Shown here one piece after another: positions 30,511-38,448 of a stretch of DNA of 64,000 nucleotides. Below the pieces are notes generated by a model, which searched no databases, was not told where the DNA came from, and saw only the letters and a program-made list of their open reading frames with translations. The position numbers were made by a program, and so were the translations under genes. Source of the DNA: Flavobacterium seoulense (GTDB lineage Bacteria; Bacteroidota; Bacteroidia; Flavobacteriales; Flavobacteriaceae). The stretch's first letter is position 1. Each line of letters opens with the position of its first letter. The stretch is from positions 248,001-312,000 of the forward strand of contig NZ_JNCA01000001.1 of NCBI RefSeq assembly GCF_000695795.1. Reading direction: 5' to 3'.

Positions 30511-30666
30511 AACAATTTCCATTGGAACATTACTACTTCTGATTACACGCTAACAATTGGTGTCTCAAATCAAGTACTTAACTTCTTTGATTTTATAGAA
30601 TATTTTTTCGTCCTGTGGTACAATGAATATTTTGGTTTCCAATTGCCACTCCTTTGCCAACGCTCA

Positions 30667-30734
30667 AAAAAAATTACTGGCACAGTTTTTAGAAAAAACT
30701 CGTACGCTTCGCAACTTGCGCCAGTAATTTTTTT
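30667..30734. repeat. 15-bp perfect inverted repeat
   Basis: AAAAAAATTACTGGC at 30667-30681 is the exact reverse complement of GCCAGTAATTTTTTT at 30720-30734. The spacer itself contains an AGTTTTT/AAAAACT mini-hairpin. Confidence 0.7.
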
Positions 30735-30746
30735 CCCCAAAGCTTC

Positions 30747-30831
30747 TTTACATAATGTGGCATTATAGTGCATGAAGAACTATCCTGCTCTTAATGAAGT
30801 TTAAGGATGCACTATAATAACATTATGTAAA
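30747..30831. repeat. Imperfect 24-bp inverted repeat
   Basis: The left arm (30747-30773, TTTACATAATGT plus ATTATAGTGCAT) matches the right arm (30807-30831, ATGCACTATAAT plus ACATTATGTAAA) with only a small internal bulge and a 33-base loop. Such long arms resemble mobile-element ends or recombination sites. Confidence 0.7.
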
Positions 30832-30876
30832 AAAGCCGCCACACCCAACGCGCTTGCCAGTGGCTCCAGGACAACA

Positions 30877-30913
30877 TTTTTGTAGCTCCCATCGCATCAC
30901 CCAGCTACAAAAA
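30877..30913. repeat. 11-bp perfect inverted repeat
   Basis: TTTTTGTAGCT (30877-30887) pairs with AGCTACAAAAA (30903-30913). Confidence 0.65.
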
Positions 30914-30936
30914 ATACCGTCCTTCGCCACTGTCTT

Positions 30937-30951
30937 TAACAACGTTTGTTA
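30937..30951. repeat. Short palindrome TAACAA-CGT-TTGTTA
   Basis: Six-base arms around a three-base centre. It is the last of four inverted repeats within 300 bases. Confidence 0.5.
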
Positions 30952-31990
30952 TTTTATTTGAAACTTTAGTGCTATTATTTCTTTTTAAGAATGTTTTCGT
31001 TAATTGTCTTTATCAGCTTTGCAGTTAACTAGGAAGTAGTTGCATTGCTTTTGTAAGTGCTTTATCAATTTCAAATCAACATTTTGTCTGAATACAGAAG
31101 TCTGTATACTGATTATTAGTTAAGCACCCACAAAACCAAAATCCCCGGCAAGAGTATTATTTTTTTATTTGTCAAAACATCAAAACACATTGCTTCTGCG
31201 ATAGCTGATGCCTTCGTATTACTATACCAAATACTTCTGAACACTAATCCCGATAACTATTGGGACTGTAAACTGAACACTATTCTTGGCACCAGCTATC
31301 CCAAAAACAATCAGTACATCCAGTTACAACAAATAAAAAATAATACCCTTGCCTGCGCTGCTGCCCCATCGCACTAGGTAAATTTTGGCATTGTTTTTTG
31401 AAGATGCTTCCTTTTTCATAACACAATATACTGTTGACTGAAAACTGCAACTGCCGGCTGACCATAAAGCATCCTCAAAAATCAAATAATAAGAAAGAGT
31501 ATCAAATTTTTAGCCGAATAAAAAGGGTTTTGTCGTTTGAATTTGGATTTTTATCCGTCTAAAATTAGATACACTTTCAAGAACTATCCTGCTAAAATCG
31601 ACGCTCGTTACTCCAAAATTTCATCTAAACAAGCAAGGATTTTGATTAGATATTTCAAAATAAAAAATAAAAAAAAGAGAGCAAAGTTAAGTTCCAGGTA
31701 TTCAAAAAAGCAAGTTCAGGCCCTACGGGTTTCATAAAAAATCTCCACCCCTTATTTTTCAGGTTCACTATTTTGCTGAACACTAAAAACTGTTTACTGA
31801 ATACTTCTATTTAGGGTAGTATTTTTTCTGAAAAACCTGCTTTTTTGAAACCTTACACTTGAAGAACGGCTTTCTTTTTTTTCTTTTTTTCTTTTGAAAT
31901 GATTTATGTGTACAGAGCGTAGCGAGGCACTCAGGCATTCATCAGAAACAGCAAGGAAATGAGAAAAAACTAATCTTTAAATCCGAAGCT

Positions 31991-32416
31991 ATGCCTAATT
32001 TCATTATCAAAACACACCAAAAAGACACGCGCTACAGTAAACCTCACTTATTCATTCTCAACAAAGGGATGAATAGCGGTAAGCCACAAAAAGAGCCATT
32101 TACAAACAGTTTTGTAATCATTTTTCAAAATGAGGAAGATCGTGAGAATATTTATTTTGTGGCCTACAGCTTATGGAAAACCAGATTTTGGCATCCATTT
32201 TTAGTAGGTTCGGTTATTCCGTTTTTACGCCTTCAAAATTTTTCAAAAGAATTCAATCTAAAAGCGAGTTTGATGATGCAGGAACACGAAGAACATCTAA
32301 AACAAGTAGCAGCCTTAAAACTTTTGGAACAAAAAGAAAAGCAATTTCATCAGAACATCAATCTTATTAACGATATGCGTAGGGTTATTTTATACCGCTA
32401 TTGCAAGAAAAACTGA
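31991..32416 (+). CDS. Conserved hypothetical protein, DUF6943-like
   Basis: A 141-residue cytoplasmic protein beginning MPNFIIKTH, with an N-terminal block FILNKGMNSGKP and the segment PFLVGSVIPFLRL near residues 70-85. The C-terminal third is helical and charged. The opening block matches my memory of DUF6943 proteins, which occur with conjugative or integrative elements of Bacteroidota. No catalytic motif is visible. It is followed 25 bases later by a 59-residue gene of similar ecology and then a strong terminator. Confidence 0.65.
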   Translation: MPNFIIKTHQKDTRYSKPHLFILNKGMNSGKPQKEPFTNSFVIIFQNEEDRENIYFVAYSLWKTRFWHPFLVGSVIPFLRLQNFSKEFNLKASLMMQEHEEHLKQVAALKLLEQKEKQFHQNINLINDMRRVILYRYCKKN

Positions 32417-32441
32417 TTCATTAATTTTTAAAATTACTCCC

Positions 32442-32621
32442 ATGAGCATTTTTTTATTATTCCAAACAGATAATTGGAAATCAAGAGCATCGAGAGTTTT
32501 TTTTGGCGCTTTTGACAGCAGAAACAAAGCAATTGACTTTGCAAAATATAACGAATTGTACTCCCACAATTCCGAAGTGGTAGTCGTTGAGGTAGTACTC
32601 AATCAATTTGGGGAAATCTAA
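32442..32621 (+). CDS. Small conserved-looking protein (59 aa), unknown function
   Basis: An ATG at 32442 opens a 59-codon frame ending at TAA 32619-32621. The protein starts MSIFLLFQTDNWKSRASR and ends with a valine-rich strand (EVVVVEVVLNQFGEI). Small proteins of this shape (a short strand, a KSxxSR segment, a helix, a terminal strand) accompany DUF6943-type genes in Bacteroidota elements, as I recall. Its position between the DUF6943-like gene and a terminator supports a real gene. Confidence 0.6.
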   Translation: MSIFLLFQTDNWKSRASRVFFGAFDSRNKAIDFAKYNELYSHNSEVVVVEVVLNQFGEI

Positions 32622-32623
32622 AA

Positions 32624-32667
32624 AAAAACACTGAAGCCTAGTGATACGACTAGGTTTCAGTGTTTTT
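32624..32667 (+). terminator. Strong terminator after the 59-codon gene
   Basis: AAAAACACTGAAGCCTAGT (32624-32642) pairs with ACTAGGTTTCAGTGTTTTT (32649-32667); the 19-bp stem has one G-T pair. Confidence 0.85.
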
Positions 32668-32697
32668 CATTGAGAATATGTAAAAAGCCTTTATTGA

Positions 32698-32865
32698 TTA
32701 TTTACACACTCCACAAGAACCACCTTGTTTGGCACAATGCTTACAATATTTACAGTTCTTGCATGCTGAACAGTTTTTAGAGCCTGAACATCCTCTGCCT
32801 GAATAAGCATAAGCAACACTAGATAATGTAACTGCAATCACACCAATAAGTAATAGTTTTTTCAT
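32698..32865 (-). CDS. Secreted Cys-rich peptide (55 aa)
   Basis: The gene runs from ATG (complement of 32863-32865) to TAA (complement of 32698-32700). The product has a clear signal peptide (about residues 1-20, MKKLLLIGVIAVTLSSVAYA). The short mature part of about 35 residues has eight cysteines. Five of them fall at every third position in CSACKNCKYCKHC (residues 32-44), followed by a Gly-Gly turn and CGVCK. The regular CxxC spacing suggests metal binding or a disulfide-rich fold in the periplasm or outside. It is isolated, with unrelated genes on both sides. No known family is assigned. Confidence 0.7.
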   Translation of the reverse strand: MKKLLLIGVIAVTLSSVAYAYSGRGCSGSKNCSACKNCKYCKHCAKQGGSCGVCK

Positions 32866-32974
32866 AATTATTAAGTTATAATCGTAAATGTAGGAAAAAT
32901 TATTTCTTTTTATCTGTTTTTATTAATAAAAAGTGTACAATTGTAATTGATAAGATAGAATTAAAAATAATTAA

Positions 32975-33319
32975 ATGAAGCAATCATCATTTTTAAAGCT
33001 TGTACAAGAGAGACTTCCTGAAGATGTAATTGTTCGAGATGAAACTCAATTCAAATTCTCAGAAGATGAATGTGTAGTAATGCTTTCCTGGATTCAATAT
33101 TTCGTTGACCATTATACAGTCTATAAAAAAGAAAAGTTACCATCAATTATAAATCCATACATTTCAGTTAGATTAAAGCTAAATTTTAGCTTATATAGAA
33201 TCCCGTGTGATCAGGATATTGATAGAGGAAAATATGTCATATACATTGTAAAAGCTAAACAACATATTAATGAAAAAATATACTCTAAAATTGATTTAAG
33301 TAAGCTGAAAATTAAGTGA
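32975..33319 (+). CDS. Hypothetical protein (114 aa)
   Basis: A cytoplasmic protein of 114 residues with no signal peptide. It has a helical, acidic N-terminal half (VQERLPEDVIVRDETQF) and a C-terminal half of alternating strands ending with SKLKIK. I do not recognise the family. It stands alone on the + strand in the accessory region; the next gene begins 72 bases later, so the two may be cotranscribed. Confidence 0.55.
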   Translation: MKQSSFLKLVQERLPEDVIVRDETQFKFSEDECVVMLSWIQYFVDHYTVYKKEKLPSIINPYISVRLKLNFSLYRIPCDQDIDRGKYVIYIVKAKQHINEKIYSKIDLSKLKIK

Positions 33320-33391
33320 TTTTGTGTGTCCTTTTTTATTTTAAGTTGTGTTTAGAACTTGCAGTCATTATTAATTTAAAAACAGTATAGT

Positions 33392-33658
33392 ATGACTTGT
33401 TCAGATGTAAAACAAAAAATTGATTCGATTACTTACACTCAAAATAGGTATTTCCATAGTGGTGCTTTAAACATTTGTGAAGCTATTTTAAGTTCAAAGA
33501 ATTTTTCTAAGAAAGTCCAAACAGATATTAGAAATATTTATTTAGAACTTAAGACATTAAGTGAGCCTTGGGGCTATTGGGAAAAAAGAAACTCCCCAGA
33601 TTCTTATATGTTTAATCGTATAGTTGACTGTTTGGATTCAATTTATGAATTGATGTGA
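33392..33658 (+). CDS. Hypothetical protein (88 aa)
   Basis: A small, mostly helical cytoplasmic protein starting MTCSDVKQKID and containing WGYWEKRNSPD near residue 60. I do not recognise the family. A terminator directly follows, which supports an expressed unit. Confidence 0.55.
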   Translation: MTCSDVKQKIDSITYTQNRYFHSGALNICEAILSSKNFSKKVQTDIRNIYLELKTLSEPWGYWEKRNSPDSYMFNRIVDCLDSIYELM

Positions 33659-33665
33659 ATGAAAC

Positions 33666-33698
33666 AAAAAAGCCAGTAATTTTTTTACTGGCTTTTTT
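33666..33698. terminator. Bidirectional terminator
   Basis: AAAAAAGCCAGTAA (33666-33679) pairs with TTACTGGCTTTTTT (33685-33698). It serves both the + strand gene and the converging 676-residue gene, whose stop codon lies inside the stem. The word GCCAGTAATTTTTTT is shared with the inverted repeat at 30720. Confidence 0.85.
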
Positions 33699-35712
33699 CT
33701 ATGTTTTTCTTAAATATGATAGAATCAATCTTTTTTGTTGCTATTGAATCAATACTTTTATCAAGTTCTTTTTTAATCATCACTTCATTTGATTCTTCTC
33801 TAAGTAATTTATAGTATACAATTCCGGCCAATATTGCTAAAACAAAAATGTAAAAAATATAAGCCTTTGAATTTTTTACAAAACCTCTTGTAGTAAAAAA
33901 TATCAACATTACAAAGATACTTAGTGAACAAGCAAGACCAATCATAAATAAAATAGATTCTGTAACATTTTCTATAAACTTATAGGCTGGTATCGAGGAT
34001 AATACAAATGTAATGATAGCTGTAAAAATTGAAATTATTTCAATTGATTTATAATCTTGTTTTTGAATTTCATTTTTTAACTCTTTAATTTCTTCTAAAT
34101 CCTTACGTATTTTTCTTGTAGTATCAATTTGAAAAAAAAGACTTTTGAATTTTTGCCTAATCTCAGAGTAATCCGTTTCAATTTGGTAATTCACTGTCGG
34201 TAATATAAAAGAAGAAGGTATAAAAATGAATGGTAATTCATCTATATCCAATTCAGGTATTTCAACTTTACTTTCTACAAAAGGCAGTAAAAAAATATAA
34301 TTGTTATTACTCTTTGACCATTCTTTATTGGCATAATACTCGTCCAGTTTATTTTGACATTCAGAAGATATTAATTCTCCGTATTCATCCAAAAACTTAA
34401 TATTGTCGACTTCAGGACTTTTCTTTTTTAAAATTTCAAGTAAAGCGCCAAGATACTTTTTATCCAAAAAGAAATTATTTACCGTTCCTTGAACTTTTCC
34501 TTTGGCTTTTTTATATTGATCCTTTATTTGATAAATATTTTCATTCTTTTCTAAGAATGAAGAAAAAGTATTGTTTACAGCATAATTTTTAATAATACTC
34601 AGAGCGTATTTATCGTAGAAATTTGCATCGGGAGTATTTTGGCTTAACAAGAATTTATTAATCTCTGTTAGCTTTACATAATCTTTTTCAACATCTTTAT
34701 TAAACTTTATTAGCTGATGAATTTGAAGGAAGTTGAGTTTGTCTAAATCAGTATTTTTAAAGTTTTTTACGCTTTGTTTAATTTTTTGTTTCCAATTTTG
34801 CTGATAAAGTTCGTAATGAGAATTAATTAACTCAACCCAATCTTGAATCGTTTTATTAGTAGGGCTATAATCCTCAATATCATTGGCGTCGCCATCAATG
34901 TTAATATGAATATTCAGCTTGTCTTGTTGTTTTCTTGCAATCCACTTATATTTTAAAAAATCACATTTAAATTTTACAACTTTAGTGATGTTGTCAAATT
35001 CGAAGAGATTTAAATCTTCAATATATTTTTGAATTTTATAAAGAGCTTCAAAATGGCCGTTTTCACTTGAAAAGAAATGGTCGTAAATAGATAAATCAAG
35101 ATTGGTAGAAAAATAATTCACTAAACTTTCTGAAGATTCGGTTAGATTCGCCTTTTTATATTCCTGTCGTACCTGCTCGTTGAACGAAAAAACATATTCA
35201 ACTCTTTCGTTCGAATATTCATTTTCAATGTTCTTTATAAAAGTTTTATAAACAGCACAACCTATTTTAAATGCTGAAATAAATTCTAAAAATTTTCCTT
35301 GTAATTCAGGATGTAAAAAGGGTACGTTGTTTAAAAAAGATTCAATTTCATCAATTTCTTTTTTTAAATCCTGATTATAAATATACTCTCCTGCTAGTAA
35401 AGAATAGTTTAAAATTTCGTAAACCTTAGTTAGTGCAGCGCTAGCTTCTTGAAAATATATGTCCTTTTGAAGTACTAATTCTTCCCTAGTAGTGGTTAAT
35501 AATTCATTCTCATTATCTATCTCTTGAACTTCATCTTCTTTTTGTGATTCTTCACTTTCAGTTGATTCAACAGCAAAGTCAGACATCCAAGAGTTGCCTA
35601 AATCAGAATCACTTGAATTTCCATAAATTTCATTAAAAACACTGTTGATTGTATTTGACTTTTCTTTAAAAAGTTCAATAAAAGATTTTGTTTTAACAAT
35701 GTATTTCTCCAT
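33685..35712 (-). CDS. Large membrane-anchored protein, predicted toxin/effector partner of Panacea antitoxin
   Basis: A protein of 675 residues from the ATG at 35712 (a TTG precedes it). An acidic low-complexity segment lies near residues 50-75, followed by a long helical cytoplasmic region (about 80-540). Three transmembrane helices sit near the C-terminus (about 562-582, 586-608, 616-637), with a charged tail after them. No nuclease, NTPase or protease motif is evident. It follows the predicted antitoxin gene by 11 bases, so it looks like the downstream half of a two-gene unit. Membrane disruption or signalling at the membrane is a reasonable guess, not shown by the sequence. Confidence 0.6.
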   Translation of the reverse strand: MEKYIVKTKSFIELFKEKSNTINSVFNEIYGNSSDSDLGNSWMSDFAVESTESEESQKEDEVQEIDNENELLTTTREELVLQKDIYFQEASAALTKVYEILNYSLLAGEYIYNQDLKKEIDEIESFLNNVPFLHPELQGKFLEFISAFKIGCAVYKTFIKNIENEYSNERVEYVFSFNEQVRQEYKKANLTESSESLVNYFSTNLDLSIYDHFFSSENGHFEALYKIQKYIEDLNLFEFDNITKVVKFKCDFLKYKWIARKQQDKLNIHINIDGDANDIEDYSPTNKTIQDWVELINSHYELYQQNWKQKIKQSVKNFKNTDLDKLNFLQIHQLIKFNKDVEKDYVKLTEINKFLLSQNTPDANFYDKYALSIIKNYAVNNTFSSFLEKNENIYQIKDQYKKAKGKVQGTVNNFFLDKKYLGALLEILKKKSPEVDNIKFLDEYGELISSECQNKLDEYYANKEWSKSNNNYIFLLPFVESKVEIPELDIDELPFIFIPSSFILPTVNYQIETDYSEIRQKFKSLFFQIDTTRKIRKDLEEIKELKNEIQKQDYKSIEIISIFTAIITFVLSSIPAYKFIENVTESILFMIGLACSLSIFVMLIFFTTRGFVKNSKAYIFYIFVLAILAGIVYYKLLREESNEVMIKKELDKSIDSIATKKIDSIIFKKNIEKSQ

Positions 35713-35723
35713 CAATGGAAAGT

Positions 35724-36269
35724 TTAATTGTTAAGGAAAAAATTCTTTTCTTCGGCTTTAATTATTTCCGTAGGAATGGCTTCACTAAGGGTGTTGTTTT
35801 TTTGTGCTTTAGCAAAAAAATACCTCCATGAATACCAAGAATGACTTAATTCCACTAAATCAAAAGCATTCATTTTTATAAGGTTTTTGTTAATCTCTTT
35901 TAATGTATCGACAGATTTATCAATTTTGTGTTTTAAATCAAAATCTAAATCAGATTCTTTAAAAGTACTATTCACAGATGTTTTTGAATTATCTATGCTA
36001 ATAAATTGTAAATGATTCTTTTTAATAGCAAAATAAATATCACTTTCAACATGACCATAAGGCATGGCCACAAAATTATTAAAAGCATTATCTAATAAAG
36101 TGTCTTCTGAATTTTTAGTTGTACCAACAGCAGAAACAAAGAAAAGTAATTTTAGTGCTTTTAGGACACTAATGTCGTTGTTCTCATTTCCGTTATTTAA
36201 TTCCTTATTCCAAATAATAAGTTTAAATACCAGATATTCAAACGCTTTTATTTTTTCTGATTTGTTCAT
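35724..36269 (-). CDS. Panacea-domain (SocA/GepA, DUF4065-like) protein, probable antitoxin
   Basis: A 181-residue protein from the ATG at 36269; an upstream in-frame start adds eight residues. The pattern matches Panacea domains: a helix ending KALKLLFFVSA (residues ~40-50), then FVAMPYGHVESDIYFAI with the hallmark YGxVxxDIY, and a C-terminal LVELSHSWYSWRYFFAKA resembling the LxxLTHxxxxW motif. Panacea proteins are known to neutralise many unrelated toxins encoded beside them. The linked downstream membrane protein would be the toxin. The similarity is recognised by eye. Confidence 0.65.
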   Translation of the reverse strand: MNKSEKIKAFEYLVFKLIIWNKELNNGNENNDISVLKALKLLFFVSAVGTTKNSEDTLLDNAFNNFVAMPYGHVESDIYFAIKKNHLQFISIDNSKTSVNSTFKESDLDFDLKHKIDKSVDTLKEINKNLIKMNAFDLVELSHSWYSWRYFFAKAQKNNTLSEAIPTEIIKAEEKNFFLNN

Positions 36270-36478
36270 TACTGTTAATTTACAGGGGTGCAAAAGTAAT
36301 AAGTTTCAGTAAATATAATACTATTTATCAGAAATAAATTAAAAGTATTAAAAATATATTTGTTAAAATAAAATATTCCGATGTAGTAACTAGACTTCAG
36401 TAAAGAATTTCACTATGATTTTGTGCAATTGTTTTAATTTGCTGAATCAATTCGTTAGATTTTAAACCTAGGATAAAC

Positions 36479-36509
36479 AAAAAGCCTGATCTCTTATAAT
36501 CAGGCTTTT
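36479..36509 (-). terminator. Terminator of the DUF5675 cassette
   Basis: AAAAAGCCTGAT (36479-36490) pairs with ATCAGGCTTTT (36499-36509); on the minus strand a T-run follows the stem. The remainder of 36270-36559 shows no gene. Confidence 0.8.
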
Positions 36510-36559
36510 ACATTGTTATGGAAAAGGTTGCCAATCAAAACCAAAACATTTTACTGAAT

Positions 36560-36724
36560 TCACTTCAGTATATTTTTTAAAATTAGCGAGACTATAAAAC
36601 TTACAGTCGCGCCTATTACAGCTAAGAAAACTGTTTTTAAAATATCTTCGGAAAGAATATTAGGAACAATACTTAAAAATGTTCCTGAAACAGTTCCAAT
36701 CGGAAGATAATTATTCGATTCCAT
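36560..36724 (-). CDS. Small membrane protein (54 aa), holin-like
   Basis: ATG (complement of 36722-36724) to TGA (complement of 36560-36562) encodes 54 residues. One or two hydrophobic helices are evident (YLPIGTVSGTFLSIV and TVFLAVIGATVSFIVSLIL) with a lysine-bearing C-terminus (KNILK). The start overlaps the last codons of the upstream 86-residue gene, so translation is probably coupled. It is the last gene of a four-gene minus-strand unit closed by a terminator. Size and topology resemble phage holins; no homology is claimed. Confidence 0.6.
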   Translation of the reverse strand: MESNNYLPIGTVSGTFLSIVPNILSEDILKTVFLAVIGATVSFIVSLILKNILK

Positions 36725-36971
36725 TACGTGCTAAATTTTCGTCATTAACATGTAATGCAGTTGTTGCTGTATCATCAACAGTAATTTGACTAATTGCAGA
36801 GATAACACCACCTGCTACAACCAAATATCCTGCTGCATTAACTACAATGGCAGGTAAAGCCACAGGCGCTGCCACAATCGTTCCACTTATAGCCAGTAAG
36901 GCTAATCCAACACTTCTTAAAACTCTGAAAAACTTCGGAGTTGGTGCTTTTGCTCTCGCTACTACATTCAT
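36711..36971 (-). CDS. Small basic/hydrophobic membrane protein (86 aa)
   Basis: An 86-residue protein with a basic N-terminus (MNVVARAKAPTPKFFRVLRS), then a long Ala/Val-rich hydrophobic segment (residues ~20-62) likely to form two TM helices, and a polar tail. It starts 44 bases after the DUF5675 gene and overlaps the following 54-residue gene. A basic N-terminus plus a hydrophobic hairpin suits a holin- or channel-like role within this cassette. The family is not recognised. Confidence 0.6.
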   Translation of the reverse strand: MNVVARAKAPTPKFFRVLRSVGLALLAISGTIVAAPVALPAIVVNAAGYLVVAGGVISAISQITVDDTATTALHVNDENLARNGIE

Positions 36972-37015
36972 AATATTTCTTTTTTATTCTTTGTTTTCTT
37001 ATTTGAATAAAAGGA

Positions 37016-37411
37016 TTAAGATTCAACAATTAACGCAACACTTTCATCGGTATCTAAGGCTTGATAAACTATTTTCTTTAGTTTTTTAAATGCCACTCTT
37101 GACATTAACCCTAGTCCGGGACCAGAGAGTTTGGTTACCGGCGCAATACAACCATGTAGTTCTTTTAACGCATTATTCGCTGGATGAAACAAAATCAAAC
37201 TTCTGTTTTTTACATCAACTACTTCCAAATGCCATTTGAATTTTTGACTATACCGTTTTCTTATAAAATATTTCCCTTCTGGAATACAGGAAACCCGCTT
37301 TTCGTTATTTTTCCAAGGTAATTCGATAGTGTAACAAATGAATTTACCTTCACATAAGAGTTTGCCATTGGTTCCATCAGGGAAATAAGTTCTAGTTAAA
37401 AATAAAACCAT
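37016..37411 (-). CDS. DUF5675-family protein with L,D-transpeptidase-like HGC motif
   Basis: A 131-residue protein beginning MVLFLTRTYFPDGTNGKL, characteristic of DUF5675. Residues ~48-55 (CIPEGKYF) are followed by ILFHPANNALKELHGCIAP (about residues 73-91). The His-then-HGC spacing resembles the H...SHGC active site of YkuD-type L,D-transpeptidases, and PEGKY resembles their TPxGxF block. A peptidoglycan-directed role is therefore plausible; this is my inference, not an established function. No signal peptide is visible. It lies 14 bases after the 252-residue gene and upstream of two small membrane proteins. Confidence 0.7.
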   Translation of the reverse strand: MVLFLTRTYFPDGTNGKLLCEGKFICYTIELPWKNNEKRVSCIPEGKYFIRKRYSQKFKWHLEVVDVKNRSLILFHPANNALKELHGCIAPVTKLSGPGLGLMSRVAFKKLKKIVYQALDTDESVALIVES

Positions 37412-37425
37412 ATTCTAACCCTTGC

Positions 37426-38184
37426 TTAAACTCCTCCATTAACTTGAATCAGTGCTAATGGGTTGTATGCTCCATTTTTCAAAGAATACATACTACCATT
37501 CACTTGCTGATAAAATTCAAGTCCTAAAGCTAGAAATAAAGGTTTAGTGCTGTTAGGAGTAACAGAATTCACTTGGTTGATAACAGCTGTTGCCGTAGCA
37601 TCCCAGGCTAAAATTGCCGTTTCTGCATGTTGCTCTACAAAAGTTTCATTCTCAAAATCAACTTCAACACCAGCTGAAATAATTTTGAAGTGAGTAGTTC
37701 CGCCAGGAGCTGCAATCATATTCGATGGAATAAAGGATGGAATATCCACGGTAATTTCACCCGTAACCCTATTGATGCTTCCGGTGTAAGGAGCAAACAA
37801 ACTAGTGCCTAGCTTTCCACGAATATTAAATTCGAATCCTGCTAACAATTCTGCCTCACCGTCAATTACGTTTCGCAATCCACGTTCATTTACTGCATCA
37901 GCCTGAATCACCTTAACCATAGATTGCGTCAAACGACTTACCATACGGCTATCTGAAGAGTTTAATAATAATACACGAAGAGCAGTTCTTAGCATCTTTC
38001 CTGCTTTACCAGCTCTGCCAAACTCGGAACCATTTTCACGAGTTCTTTGAAAAGCAGGATCATTGGCGATTCTGTTAGCGTCAATACCGCCTTTTTCTCT
38101 CGCCAAATGCCCATCCTGCGTTTTGTAAAAAGTAATATCTCCGATAGTACCTTTCAATTTAATTATACCTTTTTGCCTTGTCAT
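37426..38184 (-). CDS. Conserved Bacteroidota hypothetical protein (252 aa), cassette leader
   Basis: A 252-residue protein without signal peptide or TM segment. The N-terminal quarter (KLKGTIGDITFYKTQDG, then AFQRTRENGSEFGRAGKAGK) resembles in layout the DUF6266-type proteins of Bacteroidota. The middle is predicted beta-rich with proline turns (ITVDIPSFIPSNMIAAPGG). I recall close relatives in many Flavobacteria next to DUF5675 genes, but no function. It is the first gene of the four-gene cassette, divergent from the gene at 38449 across a 264-base spacer. A structural, phage-like role is possible. Confidence 0.65.
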   Translation of the reverse strand: MTRQKGIIKLKGTIGDITFYKTQDGHLAREKGGIDANRIANDPAFQRTRENGSEFGRAGKAGKMLRTALRVLLLNSSDSRMVSRLTQSMVKVIQADAVNERGLRNVIDGEAELLAGFEFNIRGKLGTSLFAPYTGSINRVTGEITVDIPSFIPSNMIAAPGGTTHFKIISAGVEVDFENETFVEQHAETAILAWDATATAVINQVNSVTPNSTKPLFLALGLEFYQQVNGSMYSLKNGAYNPLALIQVNGGV

Positions 38185-38229
38185 AAAATTTAAATTTGGA
38201 AATAATTTTATACTTTCTCAATCATCATT

Positions 38230-38344
38230 TTGTTGCAACATTTTATGATCAATTTCAGGCAAATTTTAGTCAATAAAACAGAAAATAAAAGCGAGTAAGG
38301 TCCATATGGCATTTTATGACATAAATGGCATCAATGAATCCAAA
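38230..38344. promoter_or_regulatory. Divergent control region of the DUF5675 cassette
   Basis: This spacer contains the perfect palindrome TGTTGCAACA (near 38231-38240) and the direct/pseudo-palindromic pair ATGGCAT-TTTATGACATAA-ATGGCAT (near 38307-38332). It separates the 252-residue gene from the small predicted DNA-binding protein, so these are candidate operators. Confidence 0.4.
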
Positions 38345-38448
38345 TAACTGCTATTGTACGAAAAAATTTATTTGTTTAAATTTAATCATTACAACTTCGG
38401 ACAAATAGGTTCGCTAAAGTAAAGCTCAATCAAAGCCATAGATAAAGT

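Larger units (their letters stand above)
30052..31990. other. Gene-free stretch rich in inverted repeats
   Basis: I see no convincing protein gene in these 1.9 kb. The first ~250 bases should hold the HTCS promoter. The rest holds a structured element (30362-30510), four inverted repeats (30667-30951), degenerate ACTGAAxACT-type words (for example near 31087, 31235, 31272, 31436, 31775), pyrimidine-rich tracts, and a segment near 31910-31960 with locally higher GC. The texture is that of decayed mobile-element or repetitive intergenic DNA. Confidence 0.6.

Noticed and set aside
30315..30530. 71-codon minus ORF (ends near YPNGWKDTADSPPEG)
   Set aside because: It coincides with the stem-forming element at 30362-30510; the structured-element explanation is preferred, though a gene fragment cannot be excluded.
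30355..30768. 137-codon + strand ORF in the repeat-rich region, and a 67-codon minus ORF opposite it
   Set aside because: Both run across inverted repeats, have no recognisable domain, and depend on the palindromic sequence rather than on coding-like composition.
31537..31737. 66-codon, very Lys/Arg-rich ORF starting with TTG
   Set aside because: Weak start, low-complexity A-rich DNA, no domain, no neighbours supporting a gene.
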